Origin: an uncultured Gammaproteobacteria bacterium
Lineage (GTDB): Bacteria; Pseudomonadota; Gammaproteobacteria; Steroidobacterales; Woeseiaceae
Assembly (NCBI GenBank): GCA_937899415.1
Contig: CALBPI010000057.1
Span: forward strand, 1 to 64,000
Reading direction: 5' to 3'
DNA length: 64,000 nt
In this document: positions 55,941-64,000 of the stretch, in pieces
How positions within the stretch are numbered: the first letter of the stretch is position 1
Layout: each line of letters starts with the position of its first letter
Notes under the pieces: model-generated
What the model saw: the letters and a program-made list of their open reading frames with translations, nothing else
Told to the model about the DNA's origin: nothing
Databases searched by the model: none
Program-made: the position numbers and the translations under genes

Positions 55941-57031
55941 GAGGCCAGCCACCGCGACGGCCGGAAGCGACCAAACCACCCGTTCTGCGACGCCACCATA
56001 GCCATCGCGATGAACGCCATGGCGGCGTGCACGAACCAGATTCCGATGCGTGGATCAATTTGCTCGCGTTCCACCCAGACTTTGGCGGCACCGATCAGGT
56101 TGAAGTAGATGATGAACACGAGCACGCCGATCGCGAGCTTGCCGTAACGCCCCTGGCGCGGCTGGCTCCTGGACAGCGGCACGGCGAGCAGGGCCAGCAC
56201 CAGCGTGGCCAGCGGCACGGACACGCGCCACTGCAGCTCGGCAATCTCGAGCGGGTCACGGGTTCCCAAAAGCTCAGCCGTCGACTTGGCCTCGGGCTTG
56301 AGCTCGCCCACCTCGGCCGCCGGCAGCGTGAAGGGCAAGCCGTACTCTGTGAACTCCACGATCTGGAACTGCGCCGCGCCCGGCACACCCAAGTAGCGGC
56401 GTCCGTCCGACAGTACGATGTAGCGCACGTCGTCGTCGCCATTGCGCTGCGTACCGCGCTTGGCCAGAACCACTTCGACTTCGTTATCGAGCCGGCGCTG
56501 CAGGAACACGTTAACGAGCGAGCCGTCGCCGTCGATCTGCTCCGCGAAAATCACCGTACCCTCGTCGCCCGCCTCGACAAAGCGACCCGCTTCGATCGCG
56601 GACAGGTCCATACGCCGCTGCGTCTCGGCGCCAATCACCTCGATTTTTGCGAGCGACTGTGGCGCGATCACCAACGCAAGCCAGGCGACAAGCGCGGCCA
56701 GTGGCAGTGCGAGCCACGCGACCGGCCGGTACAGGCCGCCGGGCCCAACGCGGCAGGCCATCATCGCCGGCAGCTCGCTGTCGCTGTAGAGCCTCGCCAG
56801 CGCGAGCATGACGGCCAGAAACAGCCCGAACGGGATCAGAATGGTCAGGTACTGCAACGCCGTGAGCCCGATCACGCTGAATACAGCGTCCTTCGCAATC
56901 TTGTCTCGGGCTGCGTCGCCCAGCACCCGGGCAAACTGATTCGACAGCAGGATCGCCAGCAACACGCCCGTGACGGAAACCCAGGTCTGGGCCGCCTCGC
57001 GGAGAATATAGCGATCGAGAATACGGAACAT
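55937..57031 (-). CDS. lptF: LPS export permease LptF
   Basis: LptF is the partner of LptG in LPS export to the outer membrane. The 364-aa protein starts MFRILDRYILREAAQTWVSVTGVL at ATG 57031; the ORF track's TTG adds MSP. It has DSELPAMMACRVGPGGLYRPVAWLALPL (coupling helix), a periplasmic part with VIFAEQIDGDGS and FQIVEFTEYGLPF, and three C-terminal segments. Divergent from pepA. Confidence 0.95.
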   Translation of the reverse strand: MFRILDRYILREAAQTWVSVTGVLLAILLSNQFARVLGDAARDKIAKDAVFSVIGLTALQYLTILIPFGLFLAVMLALARLYSDSELPAMMACRVGPGGLYRPVAWLALPLAALVAWLALVIAPQSLAKIEVIGAETQRRMDLSAIEAGRFVEAGDEGTVIFAEQIDGDGSLVNVFLQRRLDNEVEVVLAKRGTQRNGDDDVRYIVLSDGRRYLGVPGAAQFQIVEFTEYGLPFTLPAAEVGELKPEAKSTAELLGTRDPLEIAELQWRVSVPLATLVLALLAVPLSRSQPRQGRYGKLAIGVLVFIIYFNLIGAAKVWVEREQIDPRIGIWFVHAAMAFIAMAMVASQNGWFGRFRPSRWLAS

Positions 57032-57071
57032 GGGGCTCAACGGGCGCTTAATTTCGGCCGGAGCTTCCAGT

Positions 57072-57077
57072 ATTATC
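57072..57077 (-). promoter_or_regulatory. Candidate -10 of lptFG
   Basis: On minus, GATAAT (5 of 6 to consensus) in CCTGATAATACTGG lies about 41 bp upstream of the lptF ATG. The expected -35 position is poor, so the call is weak. The rest of the 259-bp lptF-pepA gap (57032-57290) should hold the pepA promoter too. I see a GC hairpin-like CCAGCCCGGGCC (57261 on) but no other feature. Confidence 0.35.
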
Positions 57078-57290
57078 AGGCGCGCTCCGGGGGGGAGTTA
57101 GCTCGAATAGTAGCAGTGCGGCTCGTCGAAAACCTGCCATCGCCACGCCAACGCACCTGTTGCCAACACCCATCAGCTACGCCACCGCGGTGGTCTGGCG
57201 GCTTTGATCGCCAGAAAACCTTTCGAACAACAAGACCAAGCGGCAAGGAAAGAACGGGCCCCAGCCCGGGCCGCAGCAGGAGAGCCTCGA

Positions 57291-58778
57291 ATGGAATGTG
57301 TGACCACGACGGCCGATGCCGCGAAGAAGGCGACGGACTGTGTCATCGTCGGCATCTACGACAAGAAGCGCTTGAGCGAAGCCGCTGAAGCCATCGACGA
57401 CGCGGGCGACGGCCTAATCTCGAAACTCGTCGATCAGGGTGACCTGAGCGGCAAGCTGGGCGCGGCCGCGCTCCTAGCACGCCCGGCCGGCCTCAAGGCT
57501 AAGCGACTCGTCGTCGTAGGGCTTGGCACCAAGAACACCTTCGGCCGCCGCGAGTACCACCGCGCGACGCGCGCCGCACTCGCCAGCATTCGCTCGACGA
57601 AAGTTCGTGATGTCGTGAGCTACCTGTCGGCTGAGCCCGTGCGCGACTGCGAGCCCTACTACCGGGGCCGACTCGCCGCGCAGGCGCTGGGCGAGCACCT
57701 GTACCGGTTTACCAGCACGAAGAACGACAAGACGCCGCCCGCACCACGGATCCGCAAGCTCACGCTCGCGGCCGCTGAGCGTAGCGACCGCGACGAACTC
57801 ACATTGGGGGCAGAACATGGCGCCGGCATCGCAGTGGGCATGAACCTCACTCGCGATTTGGGCAACACGCCGCCAAACATTTGTAACCCGTCCTACCTCG
57901 CCGACCAGGCGCGCGAGATGGCCGACAAATACACCAACCTCGAAGTCCGCGTGCTCGAGGAAGAAGACATGCTCGCATTGGGTATGAATTCGCTGCTGTC
58001 CGTCGGCGACGGATCCGATCAACCTTCGAAACTTATCCAGCTCGACTACCGCAACAACGGCGACGCCTCACCGGCCATTCTCGTGGGCAAAGGCATCACC
58101 TTCGACTCAGGCGGCATTTCGCTGAAGCCCGGCCCGGCGATGGACGAGATGAAGTACGACATGGGCGGCGCGGCGGCCGTCATGGGTGCCATGGCAGCGG
58201 TTGCGGCATTGCGCCTGCCTATCAACCTCACGGTCATCGTGCCGAGCGCCGAAAACATGCCCAGCGGTCGCGCGACGCGCCCGGGGGACGTGGTCGAGAG
58301 CATGTCGGGCAAAACCATCGAAATTCTCAACACGGACGCCGAAGGTCGCCTCATCCTCTGCGACGCGTTGACCTACGCGCAGCAGTACGGACCCACGATG
58401 CTTATCGACGTGGCGACATTGACCGGAGCCTGCGTCATCGCGCTGGGGCGCCACCGGTCCGGCGTGATGACCAACGACGACACGCTTGCCGACGAGATCG
58501 TGGCGGCCGGTGAGCGCGCGGTAGACCGCGCCTGGCACCTGCCACTGGACCAGGAGTACGCCGACCAGCTCAAGAGCAATTTCGCGGATCTCGCCAACAT
58601 CGGCGGCCGCGAGGGTGGCGTGATTACGGCAGGCGCATTCCTCTGGCAATTCACGAAGAAGGCCCGCTGGGCACACATCGATATTGCCGGCACGGCCTGG
58701 CTCAGCGGCGGCAAGAAGGGTGCAACGGGCCGACCTGTACCGTTGCTGCTCGATCTGCTGCTGCAGCAGATCGACTAG
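57291..58778 (+). CDS. pepA: Leucyl aminopeptidase PepA
   Basis: PepA is a hexameric metallo-aminopeptidase of the M17 family; in E. coli it also acts as a DNA-binding regulator. ATG 57291 follows AGGAGAGCCTCGA. The 495-aa protein has VGKGITFDSGGISLKPGPAMDEMKYDMGGAAAVMG and NTDAEGRLILCDALTYA (metal and catalytic motifs), and VIVPSAENMPSGRATRPGDVV between them. Upstream of holC by 6 bp, as in E. coli. Confidence 0.97.
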   Translation: MECVTTTADAAKKATDCVIVGIYDKKRLSEAAEAIDDAGDGLISKLVDQGDLSGKLGAAALLARPAGLKAKRLVVVGLGTKNTFGRREYHRATRAALASIRSTKVRDVVSYLSAEPVRDCEPYYRGRLAAQALGEHLYRFTSTKNDKTPPAPRIRKLTLAAAERSDRDELTLGAEHGAGIAVGMNLTRDLGNTPPNICNPSYLADQAREMADKYTNLEVRVLEEEDMLALGMNSLLSVGDGSDQPSKLIQLDYRNNGDASPAILVGKGITFDSGGISLKPGPAMDEMKYDMGGAAAVMGAMAAVAALRLPINLTVIVPSAENMPSGRATRPGDVVESMSGKTIEILNTDAEGRLILCDALTYAQQYGPTMLIDVATLTGACVIALGRHRSGVMTNDDTLADEIVAAGERAVDRAWHLPLDQEYADQLKSNFADLANIGGREGGVITAGAFLWQFTKKARWAHIDIAGTAWLSGGKKGATGRPVPLLLDLLLQQID

Positions 58779-58784
58779 GCGCTC

Positions 58785-59204
58785 GTGGCGCGCGCCGACT
58801 TCTACCTGCTGCGCGACGCCGGCGACGCCGCGCGGGAGCGGTTTGCCTGTCGGCTCGCGGCCAAGGTTTACGGCCTCGACCACGCGGTGCACCTGCGCGT
58901 TCCCGACGCTGCCGCCCTCGAGCGGCTCGACGCGTTGCTTTGGACCTTCACCGACGACAGTTTCGTGCCCCACGACCTGGCACTCGACGGTCAGCGCACG
59001 GCGCCCGTGACGCTGGCCGACGCCGCGCGGCCGTTGCCCGAGGGGACAGAGGTGTGCATCAACCTCTGCGACGATACCGTGGACACCCAGTGTCCGCGCA
59101 TCGCTGAAATCGTCAGCGGCGACGACGCGGGCCGCGCCAACGGCCGGCAGCGCTACGCGAGCTACCGCGAGCGGGGTCTCGATCTCGACATGCACGAGCT
59201 CTGA
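58785..59204 (+). CDS. holC: DNA polymerase III subunit chi
   Basis: The chi subunit links the clamp loader to SSB. The 139-aa protein begins at GTG 58785 (ADFYLLRDAGDAARERFACRLAAKVY) and has HLRVPDAAALERLDALLWTFTDDSFVPHDLA and TEVCINLCDDTV, close to family patterns. It lies between pepA and valS, the standard place. Confidence 0.9.
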   Translation: MARADFYLLRDAGDAARERFACRLAAKVYGLDHAVHLRVPDAAALERLDALLWTFTDDSFVPHDLALDGQRTAPVTLADAARPLPEGTEVCINLCDDTVDTQCPRIAEIVSGDDAGRANGRQRYASYRERGLDLDMHEL

Positions 59205-59208
59205 GGCC

Positions 59209-59493
59209 ATGAACGACGACGACATTCCCGTACTCACCAAAGTGGTCCGCCGCGAACGTCGGGCCCACCCGACGCTGACCCCCGACCTGCGCGCCGCCGT
59301 GGTAAAGGACGTCACGGCGCATTGCCGCGATGCCGTCGCCGACCTCATCCAGGCGGCAGCCGTCGATATTGATGCGCTGCTCACCGATCGCGTCATGGCC
59401 GAGCTGATGGAACGGCTGCCCAGCCTCGTGGAAACCGCGCTTGCCGAATGCATCGCGAAGCAAGAGGCAGAGCACGACGAGGCCGACAGCTAG
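59209..59493 (+). CDS. Hypothetical protein between holC and valS
   Basis: A 94-aa acidic protein ([20 protein letters not shown]...) starting 4 bp after holC and ending 73 bp before valS. It reads as predicted helices only, with no motif, signal peptide or membrane segment. I recall short, poorly characterised proteins in this slot in related genomes, but I do not recognise the family with certainty. Good codon use and tight spacing support it as real. Confidence 0.7.
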   Translation: MNDDDIPVLTKVVRRERRAHPTLTPDLRAAVVKDVTAHCRDAVADLIQAAAVDIDALLTDRVMAELMERLPSLVETALAECIAKQEAEHDEADS

Positions 59494-59566
59494 CCGACCG
59501 GGGGCCGACTGGCTACACTCGCCGGCTACCCCATTTCAAAGCCCGCCTCGGGCGGATCAGACACTC

Positions 59567-62329
59567 ATGGACAAGACCTACTCGCCGCATGCGATCGAGG
59601 CCCGGCACTACGCGCGCTGGGAAGCCGAAGGCCGCTTCCGCGCCCAGGGTGGCGACACCGCATTCTGCATCGTGATCCCGCCGCCCAACGTAACGGGCAC
59701 GCTGCACATGGGCCACGCGTTCCAGGACACGATCATGGACGCGCTCACGCGCTACCACCGGCTGCGCGGCGACAACACGCTCTGGCAGCACGGCACCGAC
59801 CACGCGGGCATCGCCACGCAGATGGTGGTGGAGCGCCAGCTCAATGCCGCGGGTACTTCGCGCCGCGATATCGGTCGCGATGCCTTCGTCGAAAAAGTCT
59901 GGGAGTGGAAGGACACCTCGGGTAATCGCATTAACGACCAACTGCGTCGCCTGGGCGCCTCCGTGGACTGGGATCGCGAACGCTTCACAATGGACGAGGG
60001 TCTGTCCGACGCCGTTACCGAAGTGTTCGTGCGGCTCCACGACGAAGGGCTCATTTACCGCGGCAAGCGCCTCGTCAACTGGGACCCCGTGCTGCACACG
60101 GCATTGTCGGATCTCGAGGTCCTGTCTGAAGACGAGAACGGCAGCCTCTGGCATTTCCGCTACCCGCTCGAGGACGGCTCGGGCCACCTCACGGTCGCGA
60201 CCACGCGCCCCGAGACGATGCTCGGCGATACGGCCGTGGCCGTGCATCCCGAAGACGAGCGCTACCGTGATCTCGTCGGCAAGCGAGTGCGCCTGCCACT
60301 CGTCGATCGCCTTATCCCGATCGTCGCGGACGACTACGTCGACCCGGAGTTCGGCACGGGCTGCGTGAAAATCACGCCCGCGCACGACTTCAACGACTAC
60401 GACATTGGCCAGCGCCACAGTCTTGAGATTATCAACATCCTCGATGACAACGCGGCGATCAACGACAACGCACCCGAGCGCTTCCGCGGGATGGACCGCT
60501 TCGATGCCCGCAAGGCCGTGGTTGCCGAGTTCGAATCACTGGGCCTGCTCGAAGGTGTCGAGCCGCATCAGCTCAAGGTGCCGCGCGGCGACCGCAGCGG
60601 TGCTGTGGTTGAGCCCTATCTGACAGACCAGTGGTACGTAAAGATCCAGCCGCTCGCCGACCCGGCCATCGCCGCGGTCGAGAATGGTGATATCAAGTTC
60701 GTTCCCGAGAACTGGTCCAAGACCTACTTCGACTGGATGCACAAGATCCAGGACTGGTGCATCAGTCGCCAGCTCTGGTGGGGGCATCGCATTCCCGCCT
60801 GGTACGACGACAACGGCGGCATTTATGTCGGTCGCAACGAAGCTGATGTGCGCAAGAAGTACAGCCTGGCGGCAGACCTCACGCTGCGCCAGGACGACGA
60901 CGTGCTCGATACCTGGTTCAGCTCGGCGCTGTGGCCGTTCTCGACACTGGGCTGGCCCGACGAGACGCCCGAGCTCAAGACCTTTTACCCAACCAACGTG
61001 TTGGTCACAGGCTTCGACATCATCTTCTTCTGGGTCGCGCGCATGATCATGTTCGGGCTCAAATTCGCCGGTGATGTGCCGTTTCGCGAGGTCTACATCC
61101 ACGGCCTGATCCGCGACCAGGACGGACAGAAGATGTCGAAGTCGAAGGGCAACGTCCTTGCCCCCATCGATCTCATCGACGGCATCGATCTTGAGTCGCT
61201 CGTCACCAAACGCACGACGGGGCTCATGCAGCCGCATCTGGCGCCCAAGATCGAGAAGGCGACGCGTCGACAGTTCCCCGATGGCATTCCCGAATTCGGC
61301 ACCGACGCGCTGCGCTACACGTTTGCGTCGCTGGCGACGACGGGCCGCGACATTCGCTTCGACCTGGGCCGCATCGAGGGCTACCGCAATTTCTGCAACA
61401 AGCTCTGGAATGCCTCGCGCTTCGTGCTGAGCGTCACCGAGGCACTCGAGGATGGCGATGTGGCCACGCCAACGCCGGGTCTGGCCGACCGCTGGATTCG
61501 TTCGCGGCTCGCGCACTGCGCAGCCGAAGTGGAGCGCCAGTTCGAGCGCTACCGCTTCGACCTTGCCGCGCAGGCACTCTACGAATTCACCTGGTATGAA
61601 TTCTGCGACTGGTACGTCGAGCTCAGCAAAGCGACGCTCTACGCCGATGACGCAGCCGCTGGCGACAAGGCCGCAGCCATGACCACACTCGTTGAAGTGC
61701 TTGAGTCACTCCTGCGCCTGCTGCACCCGATCATGCCGTTCATCAGCGAAGAGATCTGGCTGCGCGTCGCGCCGCGTGCGAAGGTCAGCGGCGAGTCGAT
61801 CTGCGACATGCGCTGGCCGGAGACAGGCACGCGTGACGACGATGCCGAACGCGAGCTGGGCTGGGTACAGCAGTTCGTGCTGGGCGTGCGTCAGATCCGT
61901 GGCGAGATGGACATCGCACCCGGCAAGCCGCTGCCGGTGCTGCTCAAGGCGGCGTCCGACGACGACCTGGCCCTGCTCGAGGCACACCGGCCGCTGCTCG
62001 CACGAATGGGCAACATCGAATCGATTGATGTTACTGCTGAGGGCGACACGGCACCCGCCAGCGCCACGGCACTGCACGGCGAGATGCGCATCCACGTGCC
62101 CATGGCCGGGCTCATCGATGTCGGCAAGGAACTCGAACGTCTGGGCAAGCAGCTCGATAAGTCGCGCCAGGATTTGTCCCGAACGCGGGGTAAACTCGAC
62201 AACCCGAGCTTCGTCGACCGGGCGCCGGCCGAGGTCGTGGCCACGGAACGGGCCCGTGCCGCAGAGCACGAACAGACGGTCTCGCGGCTCGAAGCACAGA
62301 TCGCGGAGCTCGAATCGCTCGCAGATTGA
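59567..62329 (+). CDS. valS: Valyl-tRNA synthetase
   Basis: ValRS charges tRNA-Val. ATG 59567 gives [22 protein letters not shown] and 920 aa. The HIGH motif is in [15 protein letters not shown] (about residue 42) and the KMSKS motif in QKMSKSKGN (about 520). The editing domain ([17 protein letters not shown]) lies between them, and a C-terminal coiled coil ([26 protein letters not shown]) closes the protein. The ORF track start is 42 codons upstream, overlapping the preceding ORF. Confidence 0.98.
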   Translation: MDKTYSPHAIEARHYARWEAEGRFRAQGGDTAFCIVIPPPNVTGTLHMGHAFQDTIMDALTRYHRLRGDNTLWQHGTDHAGIATQMVVERQLNAAGTSRRDIGRDAFVEKVWEWKDTSGNRINDQLRRLGASVDWDRERFTMDEGLSDAVTEVFVRLHDEGLIYRGKRLVNWDPVLHTALSDLEVLSEDENGSLWHFRYPLEDGSGHLTVATTRPETMLGDTAVAVHPEDERYRDLVGKRVRLPLVDRLIPIVADDYVDPEFGTGCVKITPAHDFNDYDIGQRHSLEIINILDDNAAINDNAPERFRGMDRFDARKAVVAEFESLGLLEGVEPHQLKVPRGDRSGAVVEPYLTDQWYVKIQPLADPAIAAVENGDIKFVPENWSKTYFDWMHKIQDWCISRQLWWGHRIPAWYDDNGGIYVGRNEADVRKKYSLAADLTLRQDDDVLDTWFSSALWPFSTLGWPDETPELKTFYPTNVLVTGFDIIFFWVARMIMFGLKFAGDVPFREVYIHGLIRDQDGQKMSKSKGNVLAPIDLIDGIDLESLVTKRTTGLMQPHLAPKIEKATRRQFPDGIPEFGTDALRYTFASLATTGRDIRFDLGRIEGYRNFCNKLWNASRFVLSVTEALEDGDVATPTPGLADRWIRSRLAHCAAEVERQFERYRFDLAAQALYEFTWYEFCDWYVELSKATLYADDAAAGDKAAAMTTLVEVLESLLRLLHPIMPFISEEIWLRVAPRAKVSGESICDMRWPETGTRDDDAERELGWVQQFVLGVRQIRGEMDIAPGKPLPVLLKAASDDDLALLEAHRPLLARMGNIESIDVTAEGDTAPASATALHGEMRIHVPMAGLIDVGKELERLGKQLDKSRQDLSRTRGKLDNPSFVDRAPAEVVATERARAAEHEQTVSRLEAQIAELESLAD

Positions 62330-62440
62330 GCCCCGGGGCACCAATCAGCCGGTAATGGGTCACATTCTGAGTGCGGCGTCCGTGCAAGGTGGCCGTGATT
62401 TGGCCATGATGCGTGTTGGTACTGCCCCCGAGGGTCTCCT

Positions 62441-63400
62441 GTGACCGATCCCGTTTCGATTTCGAAAGCCACGCCTGAACAGGCGCGCGACGCGCTTGTC
62501 GCCGCCCGTGACGCGCTCAACGGCATCATCCTGGGCAAGCCGCAGCAGATCGACCTGGCGATCACGTGCCTGCTCGCCCGCGGCCACCTGCTTATTGAAG
62601 ACGTACCGGGCGTCGGCAAGACGACGATGGCGCGCGCACTGGCCGTCATCCTGGGCCTCGACTTTGCAAGGATCCAGTTTACTAGCGACCTGCTGCCTGC
62701 CGACATCACCGGCTTGTCGATCTACCAGAAAGACGACGGCACGTTCCGCTTTCACCCGGGCCCCGTGTTTACCCAGATGCTGCTGGCCGACGAGATCAAC
62801 CGCGCCACGCCGAAAGCGCAGAGTGCATTGCTCGAAGCCATGCAGGAGCGCCAGGTCACGATTGACGGCGAGCGCCGTCCGCTGCCCGAACCGTTCTTCG
62901 TGGTGGCCACGCAGAACCCGACGGATCAGATTGGTACTTTTGAGCTGCCCGAATCACAGCTCGACCGCTTCCTCATGCGCGTTGAAATCGGCTATCCCGA
63001 CGGCGAAGCCGAGCGCCGCCTGCTCGACGGGGAAAACCCGGGCGCCTCACTCGACACCATCGAACCGGCACTGAGTGCCGCCGATATCGTCGCGCTTCAA
63101 AGCGAAGTGGCGGGCGTCACGGCCAACGCGCACCTGCTCGACTACTTGCAGGCGCTCGTCGCGCACACGCGCAACGCGCCCGAGTTCGTGACGGGCCTGT
63201 CGCCGCGCGCCTCAATCGCGCTCGCGAATGCCTCGCGCGCCTACGCGCTGCTCGCCGGGCGCAGTGTCGTGTACCCGGATGACCTGCAGGCTGTGTTCGC
63301 CGCCATCGCGGGCCACCGCCTCGTCGTGACCAGCGAGTTTGCACACCTGTCGCCCGCCGACCGCGCCGCGCATGTCCTCGACGCCGTGGCCATCCCTTAG
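62441..63400 (+). CDS. MoxR-family AAA+ ATPase
   Basis: A 319-aa MoxR ATPase with Walker A EDVPGVGKTTMARALAV, the LLPADITGLSIYQ and GPVFTQMLLADEINRATPKAQSALLEAMQE stretch, ATQNPTDQIGTFELPESQLDRF and the C-terminal lid. It starts at GTG 62441 with GAGGG about 8 nt upstream. MoxR proteins are chaperone-like partners of VWA-domain proteins. It is followed by a DUF58 gene, the usual partner. The rest of the operon lies beyond the window. Confidence 0.93.
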   Translation: MTDPVSISKATPEQARDALVAARDALNGIILGKPQQIDLAITCLLARGHLLIEDVPGVGKTTMARALAVILGLDFARIQFTSDLLPADITGLSIYQKDDGTFRFHPGPVFTQMLLADEINRATPKAQSALLEAMQERQVTIDGERRPLPEPFFVVATQNPTDQIGTFELPESQLDRFLMRVEIGYPDGEAERRLLDGENPGASLDTIEPALSAADIVALQSEVAGVTANAHLLDYLQALVAHTRNAPEFVTGLSPRASIALANASRAYALLAGRSVVYPDDLQAVFAAIAGHRLVVTSEFAHLSPADRAAHVLDAVAIP

Positions 63401-64000
63401 GCCGCTTCGCGCCGGGTTCTACCGGCGCGTCGCGCGCTGGGTCCGCAAGCGGCAGGGTGAGGACACGCTGCCGCTCAAGCTGACCTCGCGTCGCCTCTAC
63501 ATCCTGCCCACGCCTGTTGGCACGACCTTCGGCATCGTGTGTTTCGCGATGCTGCTGGGCTCAATGAACTACAACAACTCGATGGGCTTCGCGCTCACGT
63601 TCCTGCTGGTTGCCACGGGCCTGGTTGCCATGCACCGTTGTCATCGCAATCTGGCGGGGCTCGAGGTGATCGCTGTGCATGCCGCCCCCGTGTACGCGGG
63701 CGAGTCGGCGCACTTCGATATCGAAGTGACGAACACGAGCGGCGGTGAACGTATCGAGCTTACGGGCCGAATCGGCGGCAACCGGGGCCGAGTCATCGAC
63801 GTCAAAGCCGGCAACACGTCACGTATCCGCATCGAGGTGCCCACGAAGCGCCGCGGCGCACTGGCCGTCGCGCGGATCTCACTCAATTCACGCTATCCGC
63901 TTGCCTTGCTCAATTGCTGGACCTGGCTGCACGTGGATACGCGCTGCACGGTGTGGCCGCGACCCGCAGACGATGCGCCGGCGCGACCCGTCGCGCCGAG
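63372..64000 (+). CDS. DUF58 domain protein (partial, cut by window end)
   Basis: The frame is open from ATG 63372, overlapping moxR by 29 bp, to the window end, so it is missing from the ORF track. About 209 codons are seen. There is a basic N-terminus (RRVARWVRKRQGED), two membrane segments (about residues 48-68 and 73-92), then a beta-rich part and the DUF58-type stretch SRYPLALLNCWTWL before VWPRP. DUF58 proteins accompany MoxR ATPases. The 3' end is outside the window. Confidence 0.85.
   Translation, partial: MSSTPWPSLRPLRAGFYRRVARWVRKRQGEDTLPLKLTSRRLYILPTPVGTTFGIVCFAMLLGSMNYNNSMGFALTFLLVATGLVAMHRCHRNLAGLEVIAVHAAPVYAGESAHFDIEVTNTSGGERIELTGRIGGNRGRVIDVKAGNTSRIRIEVPTKRRGALAVARISLNSRYPLALLNCWTWLHVDTRCTVWPRPADDAPARPVAP

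Noticed and set aside
58107-59453. 448-aa minus-strand ORF over pepA and holC
   Set aside because: It is antisense to two certain genes with no domain evidence.

Overview
The window looks like chromosomal DNA of a gammaproteobacterium. By eye it is GC-rich (exact value not computed) and very compact. Most genes sit in operons with 1-4 bp start/stop overlaps, and several convergent pairs overlap at their stops. Gene order is the best taxonomic clue. The run alr-dnaB-rplI-DUF2232-rpsR-rpsF-rlmB-rnr-tRNALeu, then purA-DUF2065-hflC-hflK-hflX-hfq-miaA-mutL-amiB-tsaE-nnr with divergent queG, follows the order I remember from Pseudomonas and related gammaproteobacteria. The ffh/rpsP-rimM-trmD-rplS, pcnB-folK-panB-panC and lptFG/pepA-holC-valS groups fit the same class. 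I cannot name a genus from sequence alone.

Layout. 1-202: tandem and palindromic repeats. 203-5965 (minus): sppA and a TRAP transporter of the TatT-associated type (tatT, dctP, dctQ, dctM). 5966-6124: a second copy of the palindromic repeat family. 6125-10177 (minus): rplS, trmD, rimM, rpsP, a DUF1905 protein and ffh. 10226-14660: a class II PDE-like metallohydrolase, then ypjD-like and corB/YfjD-like membrane genes on plus, and radA on minus. 14763-18620 (plus): a Ser/Thr signalling cassette of CHASE2-like kinase, PP2C phosphatase and two-domain FHA protein. 18658-26487 (minus): alr, dnaB, rplI, DUF2232, rpsR, rpsF, rlmB, rnr. 26589-26675: tRNA-Leu(CAG).

26676-36480 is an accessory block that interrupts the conserved order between tRNA-Leu and purA. 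It starts with a duplicated tRNA 3' end plus terminator hairpin. It holds an NnrU-like protein, an ECF-type sigma factor with a DUF6768 membrane partner, a winged-helix/TPR membrane regulator, a lipoprotein, a secreted zinc metalloprotease (DUF5117/DUF4953 type), an SCP2 protein, a degenerate NERD protein and a patatin-like hydrolase. The conserved housekeeping run then resumes (36489-48089 minus), followed by queG and ppk2 (plus), panC-panB-dgk-folK-pcnB (minus), an RDD protein (plus), lptG-lptF (minus), pepA-holC-orf-valS (plus) and moxR-DUF58, the last cut by the window end.

Most of the window is core biology: translation, replication, mismatch repair, cell wall, LPS export, pantothenate, queuosine and tRNA modification. 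The least ordinary parts are the kinase/phosphatase/FHA cassette with two perfect dyads upstream, the tRNA-Leu-anchored accessory block with its sigma/DUF6768 pair, the nuclease-dead-looking NERD protein, and a nnr/queG divergent promoter that appears to share one -10 element and to give near-leaderless mRNAs on both sides. I did not find a CRISPR array, transposase, integrase, toxin-antitoxin pair or phage gene.
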